A program made the position numbers and the translations under genes. Below, in pieces: positions 45,070 to 53,965 of a stretch of DNA of 64,000 bases (its first letter is position 1; each line of letters opens with the position of its first letter). This stretch comes from CAKAHY01 sp963522175. Lineage in GTDB: Bacteria; Bacillota; Clostridia; Lachnospirales; Lachnospiraceae. The notes under the pieces are model-generated. The model was not told the DNA's origin. It searched no databases and worked only from the letters and a program-made list of their open reading frames with translations. The stretch spans positions 1-64,000 of the forward strand of contig CAUQXC010000005.1 of NCBI GenBank assembly GCA_963522175.1, written 5' to 3'.

Positions 45070-45624
45070 TCAGTTTCGGGATGCTAAAGGTATTGCCTCA
45101 ACTCGTGCAAAGCATATCTCAAGCTCACAATTATTTTCCCTTATGCTTCCTGAGTCCTTCATAGAAATCGGCAATATAATATTCTCTATTTTTATTTGAT
45201 TCACCTCGACAAATACTTCCAAATCAAACCCGACGTAATCACTCCCTTCATCAAGCATTACTTTAGTGATTCCTAATGCATATGCTATTTGAAACAGGTT
45301 CTTGAAATCGTAGAAATCTTTCTTCAAAGCACCTATCAAAATGTATTTCATATCATCGGTAATATGCCTATAATGCCGCATCCACAATGTTGCAATCTCA
45401 ATATCGCTAAACACATATATGCTTGGGGTCCCATCAAAATCTTTCGTTGAAACCAGCGGTTTACTCGTATGATTATTACTATCATAATCACTTTTGGATA
45501 ATGCCGCAAACAGTACTTCACAGTTATATATTTCCTTTAACAAATTAAAATAAGGTGTTTCCCAATCTCCGCCGCTGTTCTGTGCATTTTTCAATTCTTT
45601 CTTTAATGTCTCAATTTTATTCAT
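45070..45624 (-). CDS. SseB-like protein
   Basis: This 184-aa cytoplasmic protein resembles SseB-domain proteins of clostridia: a STKDFDGTPSIYVFSDIEIA segment, then IGALKKDFYDFKNLFQIAYA and TKVMLDEGSDYVGFDLEVFV. The domain occurs in stress and immunity-type proteins, with no fixed biochemical role. It has an AGGAGGT start site. It sits between the two SWIM copies, and a decayed homologue of its C-terminal part lies at 50.1-50.2 kb in the same order relative to a CD1845-type gene end. Confidence 0.65.
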   Translation of the reverse strand: MNKIETLKKELKNAQNSGGDWETPYFNLLKEIYNCEVLFAALSKSDYDSNNHTSKPLVSTKDFDGTPSIYVFSDIEIATLWMRHYRHITDDMKYILIGALKKDFYDFKNLFQIAYALGITKVMLDEGSDYVGFDLEVFVEVNQIKIENIILPISMKDSGSIRENNCELEICFARVEAIPLASRN

Positions 45625-45749
45625 CTCGAATACCTCCTGTTATATCTGCTTGTATGCTTGACTAAACCATACTTATTATACCACAGGAGTTTTTTTACTT
45701 AAAGCTGAAAACTTGCCGGTGCAGTCAACGGTTTGTTTTTATTGTTACT

Positions 45750-45780
45750 TCAAAAAAGGCAACGGATTTTTTCCGTTGCC
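45750..45780 (-). terminator. Terminator after the truncated SWIM copy
   Basis: A perfect stem GGCAACGGA / TCCGTTGCC (45758-45766, 45772-45780) is followed on the minus strand by six T. A closely related hairpin follows the CD1845-type gene at 50.2 kb, showing that this segment came from such a gene's 3' flank. Confidence 0.9.
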
Positions 45781-45820
45781 TCTAATTATATTTATATTTA
45801 TATTTCTTTTAACTTGTCTC

Positions 45821-47107
45821 TCAGCACTTCAATATGTGCCACAATCCACATTTTGCGTTTTCCGTCCTGCAATCTGTAGGGTAAATAACTCTGTATACAG
45901 TATATCCCGATTTCACATGCCATACATTATCTTCTGTATATACGGTATCCTCTGCAAGTTTCCTTGCCGCCTCGAGCCTCGGATTATCCTTTAAAACTCT
46001 ATCCGGATCATCCGGTAATTCTCTGTGGAAAAATGCATTTTCACGAACATCAAAACCCAATTTTCCTGAAACCGCTAGCAGCTCCAAAGCCTTATACATA
46101 TCATCTTTTATAAGTCCTGTAGATTTCGACATTTTATCAAGGTCAAGCTTAGGATCAAAATTTAATATATCATCAATTTTATCGGCACATTCCGATACTT
46201 TAATATCTGAAAGCGAATCCAACAATGCTCCCTCACCGGAATAAGCCTCGTAGCTCTTTGCCGTTAAGCTTAATGTAATATTGGCTCCGGTCATGCATAC
46301 CTCAAGCATCATCTGTCCCTTTTCACCATTTGCGGGAGCATAGAAATAAATCGCGTTTACGTTACTCATTACACGCTTAAGTGCACTCAGTCGGTGGAGT
46401 CCGCTAATATAAACACTGTTTTTTTCTTCCCTGAGCTTTAACATCACACCGCTTTTTGTGGGGCTGAGCCATCCGGATTGTTCCTTTCCCGTAGCGGGCG
46501 GCAGCATTGCAATAAACGCCTTTGCCTGCATTCCCTCAACATGAAATTTATATTTCATATTTTGATGGAGAACGGCACAGTTTCCCAATGCACGTATCCA
46601 TCTGTCCGGCATTTTAACGGGACGTTGTATCAGTATATCCGTCAATACGCTTCCGTATTCAAGCTTCTTGCTGTGTAATACCTTCCAACCCTCATCTCCG
46701 ATTCTAAACTTTAATCTGTCCCCCTGCTTTATTTCAAACAGAGATTTTCTTAATTTACTTCCTATATCCACATTGGTAGTGCCGTAAAGTATCTCACCGT
46801 CCAAGGCACTTTGAAATATGTCCATTCTTGCATAAACACCGTTGCAGGCGGAAAAGCATTCGGCCCTTAACCTGTCTCCCTGTGCGGAAAGTATCGGATC
46901 TCTTTGATCCACCGGTACATACTTAAAATATCTTGTACTTACAATATCCGCAAGCACCAAAAGTCCCCCGGAAACCACTGTGGGATTAACAATTTCTCCG
47001 TTAAAGAACAGCGGATTTTCCTCCACACCTTCGGGTGTGAGAGCCGGTGCTATAGATAATGTCAAATTACCGTTAAAAAGACTCGATGCGCTTTTAAATT
47101 CTCTCAT
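45821..47107 (-). CDS. Truncated SWIM-protein paralogue without zinc finger
   Basis: This 428-aa product is identical to the intact copy through Cys420 except Asp12 to Asn. It then reads GLWHILKC and stops, so Cys422, Cys435 and His437 are lost. The new 3' end derives from the last codons of a CD1845-type gene (see 50235-50516), read in another frame. The ribosome site and start are intact, so a finger-less protein could be made. It follows the 338-aa membrane protein gene, suggesting the original order was membrane protein, SWIM, DUF6493-like. Confidence 0.85.
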   Translation of the reverse strand: MREFKSASSLFNGNLTLSIAPALTPEGVEENPLFFNGEIVNPTVVSGGLLVLADIVSTRYFKYVPVDQRDPILSAQGDRLRAECFSACNGVYARMDIFQSALDGEILYGTTNVDIGSKLRKSLFEIKQGDRLKFRIGDEGWKVLHSKKLEYGSVLTDILIQRPVKMPDRWIRALGNCAVLHQNMKYKFHVEGMQAKAFIAMLPPATGKEQSGWLSPTKSGVMLKLREEKNSVYISGLHRLSALKRVMSNVNAIYFYAPANGEKGQMMLEVCMTGANITLSLTAKSYEAYSGEGALLDSLSDIKVSECADKIDDILNFDPKLDLDKMSKSTGLIKDDMYKALELLAVSGKLGFDVRENAFFHRELPDDPDRVLKDNPRLEAARKLAEDTVYTEDNVWHVKSGYTVYRVIYPTDCRTENAKCGLWHILKC

Positions 47108-47124
47108 TATATCTCCCTGTAATA
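45848..47124. repeat. 1277-bp direct repeat, copy 2 (truncated SWIM gene)
   Basis: Partner of 43715-44991. The left junction at 45847/45848 joins SWIM sequence to a CD1845-gene tail across a few shared bases (ATGT on the minus strand), as expected for microhomology-mediated recombination. Confidence 0.9.
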
Positions 47125-47137
47125 CTTATAATTCTTC

Positions 47138-48154
47138 TTAAAAAAGACTCTTATCTCTCGCCACATCGGTTGAAAGTTCAAGTTCATCCATATTACCGCT
47201 TTCATCAAAATCGATTACCGAATAATACTCATTCCAAAACAGTCCTCCGATCGGTACCCATGATGACTCCCATGCTATTCCATATCTTGTTTTTGTTATA
47301 TCCGTATGTTCATCGGAATTAAGCCAAATATTTTTCCCGAATGTTTTTTTCATTTTCTCTTTATTAAGAGGTGCAAGCAAATCAAGCCCGTTCAATTTAC
47401 AGCTTATAGAATTTTCTCTTATCGCTTCAATACTTTCATCATTAAGCCTGATATGGATAATTCGGCAATCTTCAATAAGGGTATCTTTACTTTCACTCCC
47501 ATAAAGCCAAACTCCGCCTATAATGATGTCCTCCTTTACAAGGAGATACGGCGAATTCTCGACAGCGGCATTATTTCTTCTGTAGCCTTTTTCTACATAA
47601 ACGCTTCTATCCGCCGAGTATTTCTCAAAGGTACCCGAAGAAATCAATTCATCATAATTTGCATTAGAATTCTTATCCTTCGTGATATAAATATCAAATC
47701 CATCTTTTAGCAGGTCTTCGGCAGTTGTATGTGCCAATGTAATCTCGGTATTGTTAAGAGTAAAAATCGGTGATTTTTCCAGAACCCCCGTGAATATACC
47801 TATAATGAAAATATAAAAAGTAGACAGTACGGCAAACATCACTACTGCCACCGAACCTCCACGCCTTGCCACGATATACAGCTCCATAACAAGAGCTACA
47901 ATAATAAAACTTATCACGGAAATAAAGGTATTTCCGCCGCTCATAGAATATCTGACAAGCCCGACCACCGCCGTAAGCATTACGGCTCCGCCGCTAAGTA
48001 TAAGCTCCACCCATGACATTTTGCGCAGCTTGGCTTTCTCCTTCTCCCATTCTGCGGCATTCTTTTTGTAATAACGATATGCTACATATCCCCCTCCATA
48101 AATGAAAATCCCGATACACAAAAGCATTAATATAAAAAATAATCTCGCACCCAT
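47138..48154 (-). CDS. Membrane protein with C-terminal soluble domain, unknown
   Basis: This 338-aa protein has about four hydrophobic segments in its first 135 residues (one at the N-terminus, then after a basic KKNAAEWEKEKAKLRK stretch). A soluble ~200-residue domain follows (ITLAHTTAEDLLKDGFDIYI onward). No family recognised. It has an AAGGAG start site and lies 30 bp before the truncated SWIM copy on the same strand. Confidence 0.65.
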   Translation of the reverse strand: MGARLFFILMLLCIGIFIYGGGYVAYRYYKKNAAEWEKEKAKLRKMSWVELILSGGAVMLTAVVGLVRYSMSGGNTFISVISFIIVALVMELYIVARRGGSVAVVMFAVLSTFYIFIIGIFTGVLEKSPIFTLNNTEITLAHTTAEDLLKDGFDIYITKDKNSNANYDELISSGTFEKYSADRSVYVEKGYRRNNAAVENSPYLLVKEDIIIGGVWLYGSESKDTLIEDCRIIHIRLNDESIEAIRENSISCKLNGLDLLAPLNKEKMKKTFGKNIWLNSDEHTDITKTRYGIAWESSWVPIGGLFWNEYYSVIDFDESGNMDELELSTDVARDKSLF

Positions 48155-48384
48155 TTGATATTCTCCTTATTTATTTTAAGGCTTAACTTATTGTGTTTTT
48201 TTCTATGGTTCTATCTTTACATACTTATAATTGTTTGTAAAGCATTTGACTGTACATTTTTCTCCTTTCCTAAAAATGCAAAATAAAATAGAGCCGAAGT
48301 ATTACCCTCGCTCTACTCTATCTGTAAATACCATATACTTATCAAGTTCATAATTATTATTTATCTCATAGCGACTTACTTTTC

Positions 48385-49820
48385 TTACTTGCTTATGATT
48401 ACCTTTCCCTCTCCTGTTTTATTATAAAGCCGAGATATTTCCGAAAATACATCATCTGTTACCTCTTCACTTATATAACCCGGAGAAATGAAGTTTTGAA
48501 ACAATCTTGGAGCAAAGCTATCGCTATGCTTTTCTTGATCGTAGTTATCTGTTATTGCATTTGAATTAACAGTTTGTCCCGGAGTTTTGTTGAGGATGTT
48601 TTTGGTAAAATATTTGTATCTGTTCAGGAATCCAGCTGTCCTTATCAACGTAAACAGTCCTTGATACGAGCCCCATAGTTATAGCCACCTGTCCAAAAGT
48701 TTGAGGTATCTTTAATAATTGGTTGCTTGTATTATTGATTTCAACATCAAATAGCCACGGATACCGATTGCTAAGTTCCTGATAGGCTATATCAATACGA
48801 TACCCTTTGTTTTTGATAATGAAATTTTTCTGAAATAGTGTTTTCTGATATTGTTATATCCACCCACTACTTGAAGGTCAGCTAAATCTACTGAAGATAA
48901 TTTAAAATCATAAGATTTAATTGCTTGTCTTACTTCTTTTAGTTCCGGACTGATAGACCTTTCAAAATCTCCGGATTGTTGTAACAGGTCTTTTGCCAAA
49001 TTGGCACTAACTTGCATTACTTCTGCCGTATTCTCACCATTATATTTATTGATATACTCAAATATTTGGGTAAGATTATCTTTTAAAACTTGCCTGTCAT
49101 AAGTTGAACTCAAATCAACTTTAAGCTTATTAGCAATTCTTGATACATCAGCCTGATTAGGTTCATACCCTTTGGTAAGTTTAAATTCTTCTTTTAAACT
49201 TTCGACCTTCCTCTTTAGGTAGGAATTTTCTTTTTGCAAAGACTTTAAGTCTGTATTGCTTTCAGTCTTTACCTTGAGGGAATGTTTTAAAAGATTACTT
49301 GTATCAATCCCGTCAAACAAATGCCCTTTACTTTCTTCTAATGAATTTGACAAGTCTTTGTTTATACTTTTTTATTCCTTAGGTAGTTGAAATTTTCCCA
49401 AAATTGTTTTATATTGTTATCAAAGTCAATTTTAGAGTAATCCGCGAGGGAAAGGCTCTCGCCGACACTACTACTAAGTTGGCTTTTATTTTTGTTTAGA
49501 TATAATATTCTGTTATCTAATTCAGCTTCTTTAATTTGTTTTTGTAATGTATCTTTTCCATAAACCGTCACTATTTTATTAGCTTTAACTGACTTGTTTT
49601 CTATATTGGCACTTGTTTGGATTTTTTGTATCACAATTATATTGTTATTGCTGTTATCAGTTTGATTAGTAATCAAAAGAAGCCTGTCCCACAGTATACC
49701 TTGTTTACCTTCTCTTCTTTTTCCTGACAATGCATCATCTAAATCATTATTAAGATTAGGTGATATAGAAAATTTAGGTTCGTCAAGATTATCTTCAGCT
49801 TGGTTCTTGTAACTTATCAC
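48385..49820 (-). pseudogene. Broken large polyvalent protein of phage/ICE origin
   Basis: Three frames read as one decayed gene. 49362-49820 encodes FSISPNLNNDLDDALSGKRR and VTVYGKDTLQKQ, like toxin or large-polyvalent domains of phage and ICE proteins. 48787-49353 encodes a helical segment including LKRKVESLKEEFKLTKGYEP. A frameshift at ~48820-48840 moves the frame to one encoding DIAYQELSNRYPWLFDVEIN, which stops at 48566. A further frame (48385-48648) may be the tail. Such modules occur in multi-domain phage/ICE proteins over 1000 aa. The family assignment is by remembered motif style, not by search. Confidence 0.6.
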
Positions 49821-49829
49821 ATAAGTTTT

Positions 49830-50006
49830 TTATAATTTTTCAGCTTCCTTTTCCGATAATTTCGAGTAATAAAAATGCCGGAACGGTCTGTAATCCTCAT
49901 ACCCAGGTATCCTCTTCGTATGCTTTTTACTCATCTTAAAAGACATTGCTCCGAACAGTATAAACACTATTACGGAAAGTATATATAAATACCAATCCTT
50001 GCAACA
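49830..50006 (-). pseudogene. Remnant of a small membrane protein
   Basis: An open minus-strand frame between stops encodes a hydrophobic segment (DWYLYILSVIVFILFGAM) and a basic, aromatic tail (PGYEDYRPFRHFYYSKL). Its only ATG (49946) lies after the membrane segment, so the true start is missing. It sits among other broken genes. No family recognised. Confidence 0.4.
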
Positions 50007-50097
50007 TTAATACCGCTATAATGTTTACCTATTACTTATAATTGATATTGTTTTTTTAAGTCCACGGTATTACATCAAATCCTCCAAAATATATCTC

Positions 50098-50200
50098 CTA
50101 CTTCTCATTGTTTTCAACCATACCTCCTAACTTCCCTATAGAAATCGGCAAACTGATAATTTTTCATTTGATTTCCCTCAACAAATGTTGCCAAATAAAA
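50098..50200 (-). pseudogene. Remnant of an SseB-like gene
   Basis: Across frames the translation gives pieces such as TFVEGNQ and KIISLPISIG, matching VFVEVNQIKIENIILPIS of the intact SseB-like protein at 45.1-45.6 kb. Most of the gene is deleted. It lies just after the CD1845-type gene, the same order as the intact copy's surroundings. Confidence 0.65.
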
Positions 50201-50223
50201 GGCAACGGATTTTTTCCATCGCC
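50197..50223 (-). terminator. Terminator after the CD1845-type gene
   Basis: Arms GGCAACGGA (50201-50209) and TCCATCGCC (50215-50223) pair fully in minus-strand RNA using G-U pairs, followed by a short T-rich tract. It is homologous to the hairpin at 45750-45780. Confidence 0.65.
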
Positions 50224-50234
50224 TCTAATCATAT

Positions 50235-50516
50235 TTATATTTCTTTTAACTTGTCTCTCAGCACTTCAATATGTGCCACAATCCACATCGCAAGGTACGG
50301 AAGCCCGAAGGGGCTTATAATAAATGCCATAACAAGGACTATAAAGAACAACTTCAAATCATTATAAAAAAGTGCCGCAAATGAAGACAGCGCTGTTATA
50401 AATGACAGTATTGACAATATTGATATACCTAGAACGAGTATGAACTTTAAAAATGAAATCAATATCGACAGTAGCAAAATAACCGGAAATAATATAATTT
50501 TAAGTATCCATCGCAT
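50235..50516 (-). CDS. CD1845-family small membrane protein (ICE-associated)
   Basis: This 93-aa protein is almost wholly hydrophobic (two to three segments), opening MRWILKIILFPVILLLSILI and containing SPFGLPYLAMWIVAHIEVLR. It matches my recall of CD1845-type proteins encoded in clostridial conjugative transposons. Function is unknown. Its last ~30 bp also occur at 45820-45847, fused to the truncated SWIM gene. It marks this stretch as ICE remnant. Confidence 0.75.
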   Translation of the reverse strand: MRWILKIILFPVILLLSILISFLKFILVLGISILSILSFITALSSFAALFYNDLKLFFIVLVMAFIISPFGLPYLAMWIVAHIEVLRDKLKEI

Positions 50517-50585
50517 AACCTACACTCCTTTATCTTTATCATCATCTTCTTACCCACCGTTTATAATTGTCAACAGATAAAAACA

Positions 50586-50939
50586 TTACAGCTCCTGTAC
50601 AAACGAAATTTGATTGTTATCTATATCAAATACATCGAATACATGTACCACTTCATAATCTGCTATCTCACCTGTCTTAATACCGATATTTTCCAAGGTA
50701 CTCCTGCACTCTTTAATATCGCCAATGCCGAGAATAATGCTTGAGTTTACGACATTTTCAGTTTGAGAAAGCTGTAACCATGTCCCCGGAGTAATCTCAT
50801 ATTCGACAACTCCTTCCATAGGCATACTGTCGGGCTCCCCAAGCCATTTCCTATACCATTCAACAGACTTATTTATATCACTTACCTGAAAAACACTGAC
50901 CAAGCTTTTTACTTTTATATTCCTCACCTTTACCTCCAT
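50586..50939 (-). CDS. VOC-family protein
   Basis: This 117-aa protein has one VOC module: SVFQVSDINKSVEWYRKWLG, EGVVEYEITPGTWLQLSQ, and DIDNNQISFVQEL at the end. It resembles small glyoxalase/bleomycin-resistance-like proteins without a clear substrate. A GTG at 50927 has a better-spaced GGAGG site than ATG 50939, so the true start may be four codons later. Confidence 0.83.
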   Translation of the reverse strand: MEVKVRNIKVKSLVSVFQVSDINKSVEWYRKWLGEPDSMPMEGVVEYEITPGTWLQLSQTENVVNSSIILGIGDIKECRSTLENIGIKTGEIADYEVVHVFDVFDIDNNQISFVQEL

Positions 50940-51042
50940 AAAATTTTCAACTTCATCCGATAGGCTAATTATATCAGAAATTTGAGTTTTATGCAGGATT
51001 AATTGGATTGTTTAGGAAAATGTCATCTCCCCTGCACCTCTT

Positions 51043-51774
51043 CTAAATATCAAAATAAAATCTTAAAATTCCCAATATCAGAAGGTGCACCGGATAAAAA
51101 AGGTAATTAAACCACTTATATTGCTTACCTCTCTGCCCATTGTACATTATGGTCGCAGAAAAACCCAAGAAAGAGTAAAGCTCCTTTATAATAGACAGGC
51201 AGCCCAGACCGGCACCAAGTATAGGTTTATTATAAAAAACATAAAAAATATAAGCTGCAACCACAGCATGATAATCATAATCAAGGCTTAACTGCATAGC
51301 CAAAAAACTGAAAATCACCACGATAATAATTGATAATGCATACCAAAAAATCTTGTTATGAAGCTTTTCTTTAAGAAAATCAATTAGCCAAATCGTAATA
51401 AGACTTAAAGCCAATGTAAACATCATATTGTTCCAATTCGGATTATAGTAAACCTTTGATGTAAACATATCGAAAGGAACCTCCGATATGGCACCGAATA
51501 TTAGGAGCTGTCCCAGATATTTCTTCCTGTTACTTGTCTTAAAAAAGCCTTCAACTATGAAAAATACGAACACAGGAAAGGCAATCCTTCCTAAAATTGA
51601 AAATATATTGGATAAATGTAACAAAAAACCTTCACCATCCAGCATGGGAGTTATTATTGCATTATTTACATGATCTATCAACATTGATATAAATGCCAAG
51701 TATTTTAATTGTGCTCCGTTTAAAATTTGAAGCTTTTTTAATCTTTCGTGCTCAAATCGCTTATTTATTTCCAT
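51043..51774 (-). CDS. TraX-family membrane protein
   Basis: This 243-aa protein has about seven membrane helices and the TraX signature LKYLAFISMLIDHVNNAI followed by GRIAFPVFVFFIVEGFFKTS. TraX acetylates pilin in F plasmids, but chromosomal clostridial homologues have no known role. It overlaps the SUMF1-type gene by 14 nt, so they are coupled. It supports an ICE or plasmid origin for part of this region without proving it. Confidence 0.88.
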   Translation of the reverse strand: MEINKRFEHERLKKLQILNGAQLKYLAFISMLIDHVNNAIITPMLDGEGFLLHLSNIFSILGRIAFPVFVFFIVEGFFKTSNRKKYLGQLLIFGAISEVPFDMFTSKVYYNPNWNNMMFTLALSLITIWLIDFLKEKLHNKIFWYALSIIIVVIFSFLAMQLSLDYDYHAVVAAYIFYVFYNKPILGAGLGCLSIIKELYSFLGFSATIMYNGQRGKQYKWFNYLFYPVHLLILGILRFYFDI

Positions 51775-52507
51775 GAATTCCCCTAGCTATTCTAAAACCC
51801 AAATCATCGATTCTGAATTCAGGAAAGCTCTTTCTTCTTGAGGTGGCACCGCAGGCTCTTTCTTCACTTGCAAAGCTTCCTCCCCTGAAAATACGATAGT
51901 TTCCGTATCTTTCTTCATCATATAAGTCAAAGCACCACTCCCAAACATTTCCAATCATATCAAAAAGCCCGAACTCATTTTCTCTCTTGGTTTTTACTTC
52001 ATGTAATCTATTCTCCGAATTTTCATCAAACCAGCCAATTTCTTCAAGATTACCATATCTATACCCTTTTGTATTTCCCCTGCATGCATATTGCCACTGC
52101 GCATCCGTAGGTAACATAAATCCGTTTTTTGATTCATCAAGCAAAATTTTTTCAGGAACCGGATTTAATATATAGCATTTTTCCAAATCAAGTTTTTCGG
52201 AAAGATTATTGCAAAATTTCACTGCATCTATCCAACTTACATTGACCACGGGAAAACCCTTCATTTGAACATCATAATCTCTATCCGTTACATAAGCATA
52301 TAATTCGTTCGTTACGGGAGTTTTTAACATAAAAAATGATTGAACCGTTCTCAATTCCTGCCTGACAATTTTTTCTTTTCTCGTTCCGGGCACGGACATT
52401 TTATAATCCGAGCTTATCCACTTAACAGGATCCACAAAATCCTTTATCAGCTCCTGCCCTTCCGGGATTAAAACCATATTTTCTTTTATATATTTCATCA
52501 AGTCCAT
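51761..52507 (-). CDS. SUMF1/formylglycine-generating-enzyme-like protein
   Basis: This 248-aa protein has the FGE-sulfatase fold signatures FFMLKTPVTNELYAYV, PVVNVSWIDAVKFCNNLSEK, MLPTDAQWQYACRG, FDMIGNVWEWCFD and RGGSFASEERACGATSRR. True FGE oxidises sulfatase cysteine using two active-site cysteines; such homologues often lack this and bind other targets. No sulfatase gene is nearby, so the role is open. Coupled to the TraX gene. Confidence 0.87.
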   Translation of the reverse strand: MDLMKYIKENMVLIPEGQELIKDFVDPVKWISSDYKMSVPGTRKEKIVRQELRTVQSFFMLKTPVTNELYAYVTDRDYDVQMKGFPVVNVSWIDAVKFCNNLSEKLDLEKCYILNPVPEKILLDESKNGFMLPTDAQWQYACRGNTKGYRYGNLEEIGWFDENSENRLHEVKTKRENEFGLFDMIGNVWEWCFDLYDEERYGNYRIFRGGSFASEERACGATSRRKSFPEFRIDDLGFRIARGIHGNK

Positions 52508-52621
52508 TCTGTATTCCTCGAAAACGTTTAATATTGGTATCGGTTCTTCTCAACTCTTGCTGACAAACTCCCCTTTATCGTTTTTGGGGGCTAATCGGAG
52601 GATACTTATCCTCAAATAGAA

Positions 52622-52867
52622 TCAAAATCTTCCGCCATATCCACAATCAGGATAATTTCTTCCCACACTTTGCATACATTTTACTGCATTCTTTGATAAA
52701 TCACCGTAATCAGACTTACTGATTATAATAACCTGCGCCACCGCAAGACTCATAATACTGTCATCGGTCGGAAAACATTTATCCGTAAAAAATTCAAAAT
52801 TTTTATCTCTATGGTTATTCCATTCAAAACGTGATCCGACAATGTCACAGATAATTGCTCCTAACAT
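52622..52867 (-). pseudogene. ADP-ribosylglycohydrolase, N-terminal fragment
   Basis: The 81 codons read MLGAIICDIVGSRFEWNNHR, then a PTDDSIM metal-binding motif and PDCGYGGRF, the start of a DraG/ARH-family enzyme. The family is normally 260-300 aa and needs a second aspartate pair near its C-terminus, which is missing: the frame stops right after GGRF. The start has an AAGGA site. The product should be inactive. It may have partnered ADP-ribosylation chemistry like the sirtuin/macrodomain pair at 35-37 kb. Confidence 0.8.
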
Positions 52868-52937
52868 CCGACTCATCCTTATTACAAACCTTCTCAAGGC
52901 GCTTCTTTTATACAAATATGTTCTGTAACGATTTTAC

Positions 52938-53822
52938 TTAAAATAACTGCTTAAGAATTGATTTAGGCACACACATCATAACCGTACGCTCCGGATCCAC
53001 TACTTGACAAAATTTCAAGTCAGCTACCGCACTGAGCAACATACCGGCATCATTAAATGATAGCCCCAGCTTTTTTTGTACAATGTCATTCATAATTCTG
53101 ACTGCATGAAATACGGCTTTTTCAATTTCTTCATGTGAATAAATTACGCCGCAAATATCTTCATTTTCGAGCATAGGTGTCTCAATACTTAAGCCTTTTA
53201 TTACAGACAGTCTAACTTTAACATCAGCCGCAATCTCCACACCGCTGACCATGACCTCTCCGTCTCCCATGGCGGCATGAACATCACCCAAAGAAAAAAG
53301 AGCTCCCTTATGAAATACCGGAAAATAGACAGTTGCTCCTTCAGCAATTCGTTTATTATCCATATTTCCGCCATGATTACCCGGTGTACCGCAATTTACG
53401 GCTCCATTTTCAGGAGCTACACCGATTACTCCAATCATAGGATTAATATCAAATACAATGCGCTCATTAAAATGAACTTTTCCGTTTTCGACTTTTAGCC
53501 TTTTAACCGATTCCTCTGTAATCAAGGAACCAAGCACGCCATTATCCGGCAGAGCACACATTACTCCCTGATTTCCAAGTGAAATTTCCAGAATTTCAAC
53601 CTTTAGTACATCCCCCGGCAAGGCATTTTTTATATAAACCGGACCCGTTGCCGGATTAATGCAATCCCAGTTCAGGCTTCCGATAGTCGAGCCTTCCTCA
53701 CTAAGCTGATTATCAAAGCAGTCATGCGTACGGAAAATCAGGGTCTCCCCATCCTCAACCTCCGCCACACATTCATTAGTTCCGTCAAACGCGAATATCC
53801 TCTTGTTTTCTATTACTTTCAT
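52938..53822 (-). CDS. Acetamidase/formamidase family protein
   Basis: This 294-aa enzyme has the FmdA/AmdA signatures: FDGTNECVAEVEDGETLIFR, NPATGPVYIKNALPGD, NHGGNMD, GDVHAAMGDGEV and GVEIAADVKV. It hydrolyses small amides to ammonia and the acid. ATG 53822 gives the family's usual N-terminus; longer frames from a TTG at 53834 (AGAGG site) or from 53888 are possible. It is transcribed alone. Confidence 0.87.
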   Translation of the reverse strand: MKVIENKRIFAFDGTNECVAEVEDGETLIFRTHDCFDNQLSEEGSTIGSLNWDCINPATGPVYIKNALPGDVLKVEILEISLGNQGVMCALPDNGVLGSLITEESVKRLKVENGKVHFNERIVFDINPMIGVIGVAPENGAVNCGTPGNHGGNMDNKRIAEGATVYFPVFHKGALFSLGDVHAAMGDGEVMVSGVEIAADVKVRLSVIKGLSIETPMLENEDICGVIYSHEEIEKAVFHAVRIMNDIVQKKLGLSFNDAGMLLSAVADLKFCQVVDPERTVMMCVPKSILKQLF

Positions 53823-53910
53823 AGCCGTGTTCAATCCAATTATCCTCTTTTGTGAGAAAACGGATTTTCTCCTTTCTAAAATGTGCATATAATCAAATAT
53901 ACATATCCCT

Positions 53911-53952
53911 ATAATAATACCCTAAACTTTCATTTTTTCAAGTTTAGGGTAT
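53911..53952 (-). terminator. metY: Terminator of metY
   Basis: A perfect 13-bp stem ATACCCTAAACTT / AAGTTTAGGGTAT (53917-53929, 53940-53952) lies 14 bp after the metY stop. The T-tract on the minus strand is short, so efficiency is uncertain. Confidence 0.7.
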
Positions 53953-53965
53953 TGTTTGTTTAAAT

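Noticed and set aside
48285..48318. Possible terminator after the broken polyvalent gene
   Set aside because: Only five good base pairs form, with mismatches further in; too weak to call.
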